A model generated the notes under the pieces. The model made no database searches and had not been told where the DNA came from. It was given only the letters and a program-made list of their open reading frames with translations. Positions 24,374 to 36,100 of a stretch of DNA of 64,000 bases are shown one piece after another. This DNA comes from Eublepharis macularius (lineage: Eukaryota; Chordata; Lepidosauria; Squamata; Eublepharidae), in the NCBI RefSeq assembly GCF_028583425.1, contig NC_072801.1:58977766-59041765 (forward strand), read 5' to 3'. Position 1 is the stretch's first letter. Each line of letters starts with the position of its first letter. The translations under genes were made by a program, and so were the position numbers.

Positions 24374-24517
24374 GAGCCAAGCTACAAGTGACGAATGACA
24401 CTTGAACGGCAAGTGAACAGACTCACGTGTATTCCTCCCTGCAAGTGAACAGGGAGGAATACACGTGAATCTGTTCACTTGCTGTTTAAGTGTCATTCAT
24501 CACTTGTAGCTTAGCCC
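24374..24517. mobile_element. Foldback MITE, 3-bp target duplication TGA
   Basis: GAGCCAAGCTACAAGTGACG at the left and CACTTGTAGCTTAGCCC at the right; nearly the whole element folds into one hairpin. TGA flanks both sides (24371-24373, 24518-24520). It belongs to the GGGCCAAGCTACAAGTGA family with copies at 25543, 29979, 49421, 51268 and 62070. Confidence 0.8.
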
Positions 24518-25226
24518 TGAGCGTTCAGTAGAAGAAGACCTCTGGGAAACTTGAATACTTTCTCATTATTTTTTGGCTAGTTCTAATTTTTTAAAAGTCA
24601 CTCTGCTGCTGTCTTTAGGTCCCTCCCCCCTAATGAGGTAAACTAATTACTTTGTGGTCTTTCTCTGGGGAATTAATCCTGGCCTGCTCAATTTGTGCTA
24701 GCAATTGCTGTTGTTTGGTCCTACAAAATTCTTAGCTTTTCTCAACATGGAGGCTCCCAAATCTGAAAGGAATTAGAATTTGAGAAAAGGCATTTGAATG
24801 AGAAAAGACTTTTGAACCTTTGAAGGCTCTTTCCTGAGGGAGAGCAGGCAGGTAAGAGCCTTGTCCTGGAAATCAGTTTAGAAGTGCAATTGCTGTGGCT
24901 TAACAATAGAGAAGTTGAAAACTGTAAACAGGGATTTCCCAAGGGGGGATTTGTTGACACACAAGAGAGTTTGATTCCCCATTTTGTATCTAGGGCTGTG
25001 CCAACCTTGGCTGAGAGGCCTGTTCAAGGAAACATTTGATAACCAGGCTTATTTTTAAAGATGGGTTTTACCTTCACCTAGGGCATGGCATCAGCACCTG
25101 TTCCATTCTGAATGCAAGTGCTCAGCCATGAACTCTTCATTTTTTTTTTAAAAAAGTGTGTGCTGTTTTCTGCCTGTCATTCAAGGCATGCACAAATCAC
25201 TTTAAAATATAAGTGGTACCTACAAC

Positions 25227-25537
25227 CAGGGCTTTTTTTCTGGGAAAAGAGGTAGTGGAACTCAGTGACGGAACTCAGCACCGCACAATGATGTTACTTT
25301 GGGTCCGCTGGAACAAGGGGGGAGTTTTTTAAAGTTTAAATCGCCCTTGGTGAAAATGGTCACATGGCTGGTGGCCCCGCCCCCTGATCTCCAGACAGAG
25401 GGGAGTTTAGATTACCCTCCGTGCTGCAGCTGCAGATCTCTGTCTGGAGATCAGGGGGCGGGGCCACCAGCCATGTGACCATTTTCAAGAGGTTCCGGAA
25501 CTCCGTTCCCCCGCATTCCTGCTGCAAAAAAGCCCTG
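25227..25537 (+). mobile_element. hAT-like element, family B copy 1, with split target duplication
   Basis: CAGGGCTTTTTTTCTGGG at the left and CAAAAAAGCCCTG at the right. The left flank is CCTACAAC (25219-25226). The right flank is CCTAC, then a foldback element, then AAC. Removing the later insert and its own TAC duplication restores CCTACAAC. Internally it carries a palindrome around CACATGGCTGGTGGCCCCGC. Confidence 0.85.
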
Positions 25538-25542
25538 CCTAC

Positions 25543-25660
25543 GGGCCAAGCTACAAGTGACGAATGACACTTGAACGGCAAGTGGATTGAGTGGAGGGCA
25601 AGTGAACAGGGAGAAATACACTTGCCGTTCAAGTGTCATTCGTCACTTGTGGCTTGGCCC
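25543..25660. mobile_element. Foldback MITE, 3-bp target duplication TAC, inserted in the duplication of the element at 25227
   Basis: GGGCCAAGCTACAAGTGACG at the left and TCACTTGTGGCTTGGCCC at the right; TAC at 25540-25542 and 25661-25663. It lies within the right target duplication of the hAT-like element, so it is younger than that element. Confidence 0.85.
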
Positions 25661-25784
25661 TACAACCACAGGCGACAGTTAAATTATATGACAACCATAG
25701 CTATATAAAAAGCCCAGGCCAGGCTGTCCAACTAATTGTCAGCCCCTAGCCACAAAAGCCAGCGGAAATAAAAATGGCTTGCAG

Positions 25785-26002
25785 GTAGGGTTTCCAGTTG
25801 TGATTTGACAAATTCCTGGAGGTTTGGGGGTGGTGTGTGGAGAGGGTGGAATTTGGGGTGGGAGGGAGCTCGGCAGGAATGTGATATGATAGAGCTTATC
25901 CTCCCAAGATATCATATCCTCCAGGGGGACTAATTTCTGTGGTTGGGGGACTAGATATCATTCCAGGAGTTCTCTGGGCCTCACATGGAGGTTGGTAACC
26001 CA
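25785..26002 (+). mobile_element. TAGGGTTGCC-family element, worn
   Basis: TAGGGTTTCCAGTTGTG at the left, GGAGGTTGGTAACCC at the right, with the usual interior. Right after it, 26090-26170 and 26615-26668 look like the two halves of another copy separated by about 450 bases of GC-rich, palindromic sequence. Confidence 0.55.
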
Positions 26003-28352
26003 ATTTACAGATGGTAGTAGAAAGTGCTGTCAAGTCATAGCTGGCTTTTGGCAACCCCTGCTGGGGTTTTCAAGGCAAGAGACTAACAGAGGTGGCTGAT
26101 TTCCAGGTGACAGAGACCCAGTTCCCCTGGAGAACATGGCTACTTTATAATGGACTCTATGGCATTATATGGAACACTCCCACGCCCCACAGGGGCCCAC
26201 AACAGTCCCAATCCGCGCCAAAATGGGCCCAATCCGTTCCCATTTTGGCACGGATTGGGTCCGTTTTGACGTGGATTGGGCCCATTTTGGACCCCCTGTA
26301 GAGCGTGGGAGCGTTCCTGTGCTCTGCAGGGGCCCACAACGGGCCCAATCCGTGCCAAAACGGGCGTGGATTGGGCCCGTTTTGGCGCGGATTGGGCCCG
26401 TTGTGGGCCCTTGCGGAGCGCAGGAACGCTCCTGCGCTCCACAGGGGCTCTGATCCAGGCCAAAACAGGCCTGATCCTGGGGCTGCTGTGCGCGGGGGCG
26501 TGCAGCTCTGCAGGGGGGCGCACATGGAAGGTGCGCACCCCCCCGCTGGCCAGGTAAGTGGGGGTGGGGTATGAGGGTGGGGGCGGGGGCGGGGGATTCC
26601 CCACCCCCACCGGGGGTCTGGCAGCTCTCCACCCTCAAAATATCCAGGAATTTCACGACCCAGAGCTGGCCAGAAAAATGGTCTGTGAGGAATGAGTTGA
26701 GTGCTTATTCCACTTCTACTGCTCTGCTGGTCCAGTTCTAACCAGATCCATATATCATTTGACTATATGGATGAATATGTTGTTATCGTTGGCTAAAACT
26801 TGATGTCATGCAGCTTATGATTGTTTACCGCCTGAGAGCACTTGATCATGCACTAGGCATACTTCTTACTTCGAACAACAGCAGCATAGAACACCCCGCT
26901 ACCTCTTATCTAGTCAAGGCTGGTATGCAGTAGCAGTTCATGCAAAGCTCATAATGTTAGGCCAGTAGTCTGGAACAGACCTGAGACAAGACAATACCAA
27001 CAATCCCTTTTGTCACATACAGTGTCTTCCATCAATGAAATTCTTCTTCCATGAAAGTGACTCAGCTAAGGACGCGCAAAGAGCCTTGTGGCTGAGTTGG
27101 AATTTGAACCTGGCTGCTCCGAGTCTGTCTCTCTAACCACTATATCACTCTACTGATTTGCATTATAGCTACAGAATTTGAAGTCCTTCTGTCCCCCACA
27201 TTTTTGCTGTAGCTATTGCAGACCAGTTTGTGTTAGAAAGTCTGTGATTGGATCTTAATTCCCAGGAGCAGGAGAGTAGTATGGGGCTGACTTAGATTAC
27301 AACCAGGACTGTCAGGTCCCTCTACCTTAAAACTAGAGGGGGGGGGGGTGCCTGGTGGGGTTTTCTTCTTCAAAATATAGCAAAAATGCTATATTTTGGG
27401 CCAATTCCTGAAGAATTGGCCTCACCGAGACCCCATTGTTTCAGGTTTGAACTGGGAATTATGTCATTGGAATCCCCACAGAAGAACCAAAGCCCCCTGC
27501 CCACCCCAGCACCCACACCCACTAGAGTTGTCTCCCCCCACTGGAAGAGGGGGATCCTTTGTCCCCAGCCTCTGTCCCCTTCCCACCTCCACTCACCTGC
27601 TGGCAAGTAACGAGATCATACACAGAGACCTATCGCTCCCTCCCTTTTAGTAGGATATTAACGATATTAATGTTTTTAAATATGCATTTTAAATTACATA
27701 ATGTATTTTTATATCTCATATTTTATATACTGGAATTCAGGACTTGTGTTTTTGCTGGTTCTTATTGGTCCTTGACCGTAAACAATAAACTAACTCTCAC
27801 TCACCTGCTGGCAGGGGGGAAGGCTCCTGGAGGGAGGCGCACGCACACACAGAGCAGGCGTGTGCATTCCCCTGTCATGCGGGGAAAATGACGTCATTTT
27901 CCAGCATGACCGAGAAGCTATGGGTAGCGTGATTCATTAAAAAACACCCCCAAACTTAGAGTTTGAGGGGGATTTTTAATAAAGCAACCCCTGGCATGAC
28001 AGGCTACGTTTCTGTCACACTGGAAAAGGAGCTCAAGACCTTAATTAATAAATTAACGGATCCTGCATTTCTATCATAACGCAGACAACACGGCAATTTT
28101 ACACAGGGAAGATCTGTGCGCAGTTGGGAAGCTCTTGGTACTCATAGACGTAAAGTCTGAAAAGGACAAATGTTTTTTTCAGAAGGTGCTAGCCTAGGAC
28201 AAGGAGGGGTGGGTGAATGTGGGCCTGACTGGGCTAAGCTCTGAGTGAAAAAGCTCATCCTGGGCTTGTGTGTTCAGCAGAGCCTGTCTCGACCATATTG
28301 CATTTGAATCTGTTTTGTTGTCCTTTGCAGAAATTTTCTGGTGTGACTGAAA

Positions 28353-31300
28353 ATGAATCGACACCTCCTCCTTTTTTGCTCCCTGCTCGTCCTTAGGACA
28401 AGCTATGCTGTAGCTGATACAGCTCCTAGTACATCCCTTCCTTCCTCTCCATCCGCATTGCCAACCACCTGGTCCATCACCCCTCAATCACCCCCCGAAT
28501 CCACGCCAGATCCCGAGTCTCTCCTTGCTCCTGGGCCTGACACCACATCACCACCTGATCCTTCCCTGCCTCAGCAGAACCAGACTCAACCTGTATTCTC
28601 CGCCAAGCAGACACAAAGGTCTAGTCTGTTCCAGGAGAAGATAGGCCGTGCTCCCTTCAAATTTCCTGTTGACGTTGAGAGAGACAATTCTGAAGCGAGT
28701 CAGCAGTGGGTGGCTGCAGCGGGGGGAGTGGAAATTGTGCTGATGGAACCAAAAGGTGAGACAACTCAGCCGAAAGGCAAGTTTTCTGAGTTTTCTTGAA
28801 AGGAACGTTGGCTGTGTAGTGAACTGGGATTGTGGGGTTTCCCAGAAGATTGCTGTATTCTGTTTCCCAAATCCAGGCATCCTAATTTGTGTATTATGTA
28901 AAGCAAGCACGTTAATGGTGGCATACCCTGCCAGTTGCTTTATGTCTGCTCCTGGCAATTGGCCCCAAAATTGAGACAGGGTCAGACCTCAGCAGTTGGC
29001 TCACACCATTTATTTTATTTACTTTACTTCATTTATACCCCACTTTAATCCCCAAGGAGGACCAAAAGCAGCTAATATCATTCTCCTCTCCATTTTATCC
29101 TCACAACAACCCTGTGAAGTAGGATAGGCTAAGAATGCGTGACTGGACCAAGACCCTCCAGCAAGCTTCCAGGGCAGAGCAGGGAATTGAACCTGGGTCT
29201 CCCAGATCCTAGTCCGACACTCTAACCACCACTCCACACTGGTTCCAGATTATAGCAGACCTTCTCTTCAGACCCAGCCAGTATTTTTCACCAAGCAGAT
29301 GCAAAGGTCCAGGCTGTCCTAGGAGAGGATAGGGCATGATCTATTCAAGAAGACAGACCATGCTCAGATAGTAGCAAACTTGTTGGAGCGAGTTTTAGCA
29401 AGTGCATCAGCTATTGCTGTCTATTGTCTCCCTTGGTGAGAATGACGGAAGATAGGAGTGGGCTTGCTTCTCACTCAACGATTGGGCAGGATAAGGCCAG
29501 CACCTCAGGCAGACTTCTGGCTCTATAAGGGCTATGTACAGTTGCTAGCTCCAGGTTGGAATATTCCTGGAGATTTGTGAGTGGAGCCTGGGAAGAAGAA
29601 AGTTCGGCAGGGAGGGACCTCAGTGGAATATAATGCCATAGACTCCCCCCTCCGAAGCTGCCATTTTCAACTGTCTGGGCTGCTTCCACATGGGAGTGCA
29701 GAAAAGTGTGTGAAAGCAACATCAAATGAGTGGAAGTGGCAGGAGTAGCACCCACATGCCCTGCCCTGCTTATTGCTGCCCCCAACCCACCCCTCCCTCT
29801 TTCCCTCCATAGAATTGGCACACAAGCACAGATGCATAACATCCAAAGCACAGGAGGTCATTGTCCCACTATATGCCACATTGGTCAGGCCCCGTCTGGA
29901 GTATTGTGTGCAGTTCTGGAGGCCTCGTTTCAAAAAGGATGTGGACAAATTGGAATGGGTGCAGAGGAGAGCAACTAGGGGCCAAGCTACAAGCGACAAA
30001 TGACACTTGCCAACTGGAGAGCAAGTGAATGGCAAGTGAACAGGGAGGAATACACGTGAGTCTGTTCACTTGCCAGGCAAGTGTAATTCGTCACTTGTAG
30101 CTTGGCCCTAGGATGATCAGGGACCGGGACACCAAGCCCTGTGAGGAAAGACTGAGGGACCTGAGAATGTTCAGTTTGGAGAAGAGGAGGTTGAGGGGAG
30201 ACAAGATTGCTCGCTTTAAGTATTTAAAAGCCTGTCACTTGGGGAAAGAGAGGGAGCTGTTCCTGTTGACAACAGAGGATCGGATTTGAAATAACGGGTT
30301 TAAACTACAGGAGGGAAGGTGTCTGCTGGACATTAGGAAAAACTTCTTCATGTTAAGAGTAATCCAGCAGTGGAATCAGCTGCCTAGGGCTGTGATGGGT
30401 TCTCCCTCATTGGCAGGCTTCAAAGAGCAGCTGGAGGAATACTTATCGGATGCTTTAGGCTGTTCCTGCACTGGTCAGAAGGTTGGATGTTCTATAAGGC
30501 CCCTTCCAACTCTAGGATTCTACGTGATGGAAAGTCCTGCAAAGGTCCCCTCAAAAGGCCCTTGCAGCCTTATTAGTTGGGGGTGGAGGGGTCTACATGG
30601 ATGCTCCACCCACTTGCTTCTTTGAGCTGGATCACAGGAGGTAATAATGAACGTGCCTTCATGTGGAAGCTCCCAATCATTTCACAAGCATGCTGCTTTC
30701 TATTTGGGGGAAAGCACCCTTTCCTCTGAGGAATGCAGGCTAGCTCAGATGCATGGTGTGGTATGTTCAGACTCCAGACACAACCTGGGCAAGTGGGCCA
30801 TATGCATACCTGACTGATTTGGGCATAATAGATTGTCGCAAATGGAAATTGGAAACCAGTACTGCTGAGATTCTCTGTCCAACATCTTTTCCTTTACAGG
30901 ACGACTGCCAATGGGGGAAACCCAGGGGGCAGCCAGCCATGCAATGGGGCTCTTCCTCGGGGGCTGTGGCTTGCTGCTATGTCTTTTTATCGGCATCTAT
31001 TGCACCTACAGCCGAGGGACCAAGAAGGAGCCCTTTTCACACCATCGGCTGTATGAGGATGGATATGACGATCCTGGTAAGTATCATATGTTGGGCCTTC
31101 GGAATAGGAAGTGTGCCCTAAGGGGCTTGAATAGAGGAGAGAAGTTGGGAAGTCATCACATGTACGTGCATGTATTCCAGTCAGGTGGTAACCTAGAAAT
31201 AATCTAGAAAGGGAGCTGGCTTGATAGGCAAGGAGGCCAGCTAGCTCCTTTTAAAGCAATTTTATTTGATTAAGGGATTTCCCCTCCAATTTGCTGGTGA

Positions 31301-32408
31301 GATTTTGCAGTCACCCAATGAAGCAAAATATCCTACCCAATGAACTATTCACTCAAGGTGAATAGTTCAACTTGTTGGATTCCTTCAATTGATAGAATCC
31401 TTTGCCACAATCCTTCCAGTTTGAAGCAATTGGAACCCAGGCTTCTGTCCTCTTCTTGGGGAATTACAGTGATAAGAGCACATTAATTATTTTCATTCTC
31501 CTCAGCAACCAGCTTCTTCCTCTGCTGTCTTGCTCTAGTTACTGACACCGCCCTGTTGGGCTAAACCAATTAGCGTATAGGGGTTTACACATGCTTGAGG
31601 GTCACAGATTCAAGTCTAGTGACACGTTAAAGACCAAGGTTTTCGGAGCAAACTCTTGAGAGTCAAATCTTCCTTCTTCAGATGAAAGAGTCAAAGCCTC
31701 TCTTCTTCAGATACTTGTATCTGAAGGAAGTTTACTCTGAAAATCTTGTTGGTTCTCTAAAGACAACTTCTTGGTGTCTTGAAAGCCTGTACTTTGGACA
31801 TCCTGGAAAGGTGTCACTGGGCTCAAATCTTGCTGTTCTACTGCAGACTAACATCGGTACTCTATGAAAGTATCTCCATGAAGGTACATAGGCATTCTTT
31901 CTGGAGCAGTTAGGCCATGAGGAGATTACACCTTTATAAAGTGTGCTTTGAGGGAATTAAGGGGTTACCAGTCCAGATTATCTTGTTTGTGCACTCTGAA
32001 ATGTATGTGGCTATTCCAAAGGATATAGCGATAAATATATGTCCATATATGTAATGCATATAGCGATAAATATATGTCCAAGAAGCCAAAAGTGGAACCT
32101 TGTTAGAACAGACAGCAGAATGGATTTTTTATTTAATCATTTTCTTTCCAGCTCTCTTCCTAGACAACCCAAAGGAATACGACTGGTTCTTCTACGAGAC
32201 AGATGGCTACGTCTATCCAACATCCTCTCAAAACCAACCAAAAACAATCCAGACGCTCTCCATCCCAGCTCTGAAACAGCCTTCCCCTGCTCTTGAAATG
32301 TCACCAGGGAAGCTGGAAATTTCAGAGGCCGCACTGGATACCAAGCCATCTCCACCGAGGTTGGAATGTCTGTCCCCAGCCAACCTTAATGCTGGAAACT
32401 TCATCTGA
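28353..32408 (+). CDS. GFY: GFY: Golgi-associated olfactory signalling regulator, three coding exons
   Basis: Coding exons are 28353-28755, 30900-31076 and 32152-32408, all joined in phase 1, giving 278 residues. The first coding exon opens after an acceptor at 28330, so at least one upstream untranslated exon is likely. Order: signal peptide (residues 1-20), a Pro/Ser/Thr-rich lumenal stretch with one NQT sequon, a transmembrane helix at about 149-171, then a cytoplasmic tail. The tail gives the identity: [10 protein letters not shown] (human RQRPFAHHRL), [15 protein letters not shown] (human LDAPKDPYDLYFYAPD) and the end [16 protein letters not shown] (human RLEALSPATLPNNFV). Human GFY is longer (about 518 residues) because its lumenal part carries many Thr-Pro repeats that are missing here. 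In mouse the protein (Goofy) acts in the Golgi of olfactory neurons and affects ciliary placement of adenylyl cyclase III. Position next to PTH2 agrees. Confidence 0.93.
29005..29248 (-). repeat. tRNA-derived SINE in GFY intron 1, minus strand
   Basis: Reverse complement of the common SINE: TATACCCCACTTTAATCCCC, CACAACAACCCTGTGAAGTA, TTGAACCTGGGTCTCCC and CACTCTAACCACCACTCC. Confidence 0.75.
29270..29355 (+). pseudogene. Decayed partial copy of GFY coding exon 1 inside GFY intron 1
   Basis: About 80 bases from GACCCAGCCAGTATTTTTCA resemble exon positions near 28581-28661 (shared words include CCAAGCAGA, CAAAGGTC and AGATAGG/GGATAGGG). The frame is not kept and no splice sites flank it. It looks like an old local duplication of the lumenal coding stretch, about 0.7 kb downstream of its source. 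Confidence 0.6.
29800..30540 (+). repeat. CR1-type LINE 3' part, interrupted by a foldback MITE
   Basis: 29800-29978 encodes a reverse-transcriptase C-terminal fragment ([17 protein letters not shown] and [11 protein letters not shown] are typical). The rest (30112-30540) is the 3' part with GGACATTAGGAAAAACTTCT, CAGCAGTGGAATCAGCTGCC and the end CCCCTTCCAACTCTAGGATT. The foldback element at 29979-30108 is inserted between. Only the 3' portion is present, as is usual for truncated LINE copies. Confidence 0.75.
29979..30108. mobile_element. Foldback MITE, 3-bp target duplication TAG, inside the LINE
   Basis: GGGCCAAGCTACAAGCGAC at the left, GTCACTTGTAGCTTGGCCC at the right; TAG at 29976-29978 and 30109-30111. 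It is younger than the LINE it interrupts. Confidence 0.85.
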
Positions 32409-32623
32409 TGCGCTTATCTTCTCCAGAAGTCTGAGCTTTGGGCAAATCCTTTCCCCTGCCCCAATTTGGATTCTCCAGAGCAGTAGGTTTGAAGCTGCCT
32501 CAAGGAAACTATATTTTCAATCAGTTTGCTGTGAAATCTCTACATACTTCAGTTGCAATCCTTTGAGGGCCCCCCTACCATTTGCAATGAGAGGCAGTAT
32601 GGGCCATGATACATTAAAGGCTA

Positions 32624-32826
32624 GGGTTGCCAACCTCCAGGTTGTAGAGGCAGGACATCTTCTGGAATTACAACTGATCTCCAGGCCCCTGAAGAAAATA
32701 CCTTCTTTGGAAGGTGGACTCTATGGCATTATACCCTACTGAGGTCCCTTCCTTTCCCAAACTCTGCCCTCCACAGGCTCCAACCCCCCAAATCTCCAGG
32801 AATTTCCCAACCCCAAGTTGGCAACT
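32624..32826 (+). mobile_element. TAGGGTTGCC-family element in the GFY 3' region
   Basis: TAGGGTTGCCAACCTCCAG at the left, CAAGTTGGCAACTGTA at the right; interior TGGACTCTATGGCATTATAC. It lies between the GFY stop codon and both candidate poly(A) signals. Confidence 0.7.
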
Positions 32827-33179
32827 GTATAAAAAGAACCCTTAACACCCCCCCCCCAAATTCCAGCACTGTACACATCAGCTATGGAATCCCTGTACTA
32901 TGCAAAGCATTCTGGGCCAGTTTTGAGAGTACACACCCAGCTTTTGTGGTGTGTGGCTAGGCCTGCTGCTGGGCCTAGTTGTTGCCCTGGCAACCAGAAC
33001 ATGCTGCCTTTCCTCCACACTGTCCAGTGCAGGGAAGCCCAGTAGTGAATGATGCAATAAAAGACCATTTTTCAGGTGACTTCTCTGTAAATACCAATCT
33101 TTCTCTGGAGGAAATTCTGATGTGCTTCTAAGCAAGTGTGATTCCTTAAAAAATTTTTTTGTTATCTTAAACAAATTGG

Positions 33180-33185
33180 AATAAA
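33180..33185 (+). terminator. GFY: Candidate poly(A) signal for GFY
   Basis: AATAAA about 770 bases after the GFY stop; another AATAAA lies at 33056-33061. If either is used, the short inverted-repeat transposon at 32624-32826 is part of the GFY 3' untranslated region. Confidence 0.4.
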
Positions 33186-36100
33186 GAGGTCCTTGGCTGA
33201 GGACAGAGAGTTTGGCTTGTTCTCAGTTCATGAGACTAGTTGCTATGGTGGGTACCTTTTTAAATCCTGCCCCCCTGCCCTCAGCTGTTGAGCCTGCCCT
33301 GTAGGGTAGAGCCACCCCTGATTCTGAGGCATTCCACACTGTTTGAAACCCACTGGACTGGATCGATCTCCCCCGCATTTTATTTTTCTCCCCTCTAGGG
33401 GATGCCAGCTTTTAGGCTGATCTCCTATACACATTTACTTCTGAGTGAATCCCATTGAATTCAATGGGACTTCCAAGTCAACATACACAGGATTATTAGC
33501 GGCTCCTTCCCATAAGGATTTGCTGAGTTCCTAGAGATGTGAAGATTACTGGTTACTTTGGGGGGCGTGTTATGGAATCAAAGTGTGCAAATTGTGCTCT
33601 AGGCTGCAAATTTAATAAAACGTGATGCATAAACATGCTTCTGTCTTTGCTTAAAGATAGCTCAGATTGGTAAAAGCACAGACATTCAGTCTGTTTACCA
33701 TGGGATTCATTTGTGAAAGTATGTAAAACCCCATCACATTCCAAGGGGGTTAAGACAGGGGAAACGGTAGATTATGCTATTTCTTTGAATGCATGCGCAG
33801 AAAGGATCCCAGTGTGATCATAAACATAGACGTGATAGTAGGAGTAAAAACAGGAAATGCAGGGGGATGAAACGTAACTTGTCCAGAAGTAACTAAGGAA
33901 AAGCCAGTTCAGTTCATGTGTCTTGACGGAGTGACACCATTTGCAGGCAAAGCTTTCACAGCAAGAAAATAAGCACTATCATCTGCTAATGTGAGTGTGG
34001 ACCAAGCACCTGTTGGAAGGTGAGCTGACAAGTTGGTAACCCCGTCTAGATTATCCCTAGGCAAAGTTTAGTGACATAGAGAGTCATGACTTGATAGGGT
34101 TGCTCTGCATACATTAAGAGAGAATACTACCACCATCTAGTAGGTGGGGGCAGGAAACCTCCCCACTTTTAGAAAAACAGGCTTGCCAACTGTTCTGTGT
34201 GTGTGCCTTTCCACAGCACCTTGGTCTGCTGTAGGTCATTATGTATATCTCCATGCAGTTTAGAGTCAAACTAGCTGATTTCTGCACACTAAGCTGCTGT
34301 TAAAAGTCATAAAAGCACACCTGGTTACCTCCCCCCCAGGTTAGTCGGCAACTCTGTTCTATGGCATTCATTCATGGTGCACAATGGTCTATTGTGATGA
34401 GCGAATGTAATGTCCAGTATGAGCAGAAGATGGCAATGTGGGATCATAGATGCCATTCTAAACTGCTCCAGGACCAATTCAGAAGAAAGGACCACTAAAA
34501 TTTGGAATCTCCTTTGTGGCATGGAGTTGGGATGAGAGGGGAGTAGAGTGTGAGGGAGGAAGAAATTCATGGCGTGCCAAACATCCATCTCTTTAATCAC
34601 TGATGGAAGGCATGATTTGCAAGAGCCTCGATGTCTTTGCTGTTGCTTAAATGGATTGCATAACGCACACACCAAGCTTCTCCCCCACCCTTCCCCGACC
34701 CTCACATATAATCTGACTTGGCCTTTTCACTGGGATCACCAGTCACCAACCGCTGGGCTGGATTACACCGACTGCTTGAATCCATCGTGGGAAGCGGCCT
34801 TTTGCGTCATTGCCCTCCTGTCTTTCTCCAGACATTGATTAAATTCCTGGCTCTCTGCTTCTTAAGCCCGACAGACGGCGTCTCCTCCATTCCACCCCCC
34901 CATCTTCCTTCAATCCATTTCTGTCTCTCTCCTTCCTCTTCAGTGCCAGATGAACCTCTTTCAGGGTGCAGTCTGTACCAATAAGCACAGTTCATGAAGA
35001 TCCTCTCAGGGCAAAGACCTGTCCTTGCCAGTTAACTGCTCCCTTATAGCAGGTGTTAGGCAAAGTCCTATCTCTGCTTCAGAACCTGGGAAGCCACTGC
35101 TACCAGCTAGGATGGGACATACAGTGCTAAGATGGACCACTCAGCGCAAGAGAGGTTCATGTACCTATTGATTTGAAAGGAAAACTAGGGGATTTTTTTC
35201 TTGTCAAGAGTGGGGAGCTTGTTAAATGTGCATACACATTACAGTTCTGTACAGCAATAATAATACTAAAACCTTCGATGTTTAACTTTGTTTTAGGGAG
35301 ATCATCTTACATCAAAGTCCTCTTCCTTTGGAGTAAATACAGCATTTACTCAAATATGCAGGAAGCTGTTTCTGATTGCTTCCCCAGATAAGCCCAGAGG
35401 AGGACTTCTGTGTTGTAGTGAGATGTGCAAATGTCAAGTCAGGTGTTCTGCAAATACAGACCCAGTTCCTGAAGAAGAGAGATGTGGACAAGATGTCAAG
35501 CCCAGCTCAAGGTTGCATTTTCCACAGCATTGCTCTGGAGGGACTACCAAACTTTCCTCCTGCAACTTTCCTCCTCCTCCTTCTTAAAATACCAATATTA
35601 AAGGAGCAGTTAGGGACTGAGAGTACTGTGGATTCTCATAGACTGAAATGTGCCGTTGCAAAGGTGGTAGGGTTGGTCATTCCTAGCGTGAAGAGAGATC
35701 AGAGAGAAAGCTCAAGAGATACGAACTAGAGATAGGCATGAAACAACATACGAACCAAAGTTCAGCATGAACTGGGCTGGTTCATGATTTGCGAACTGGC
35801 AGTTCATCAGAGCCCATTTCTGACAAACCACCACAAACTTTAGACCAGTTTGTTTGGTTCATTTTTCAGTTCGTCACTGCAGACAGCTTAGTGCCAATCA
35901 ATCTGTTTCCTAGGCAATGGGGGATGGGCTTTCTGAAGAACTTATGCTGACATGGAAGTGATGATTTGCTGACCTGGAAGTGATGTTTTCACGAACCAAA
36001 CAAACAGGTTCACGAACCAAGGCAGGTTTGTGAAAGTTTGTGGTTCGTGAAACACAATGAACTATGAACCTCATGGTTTGTCCCCCCCCCCCCCCCAGTT

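Larger units (their letters stand above)
22370..28330. other. Spacer between the uroplakin-type gene and GFY, no gene seen
   Basis: Holds the transposons at 24374, 25227, 25543 and 25785 listed separately, a worn TAGGGTTGCC element at 23816-24003, a (CT)n run near 23507-23522, a GC-rich palindromic block at about 26090-26670, a minus-strand SINE remnant near 27085-27170, and a GC-rich family fragment from 27308. GFY's untranslated first exon should lie somewhere upstream of 28330 but I could not place it. Confidence 0.5.

Noticed and set aside
26140-26656. Overlapping long open frames on both strands
   Set aside because: They arise from GC-rich, palindromic transposon sequence with few stop codons; the translations are repeats of the DNA words, not proteins.
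31560-31870. An exon between GFY exons 2 and 3
   Set aside because: The words TCTTCTTCAGATACTTGTAT and TTCTACTGCAGACTAACATC are typical of a dispersed reptile repeat, also seen near 21425-21560, and GFY exons join in phase without it.
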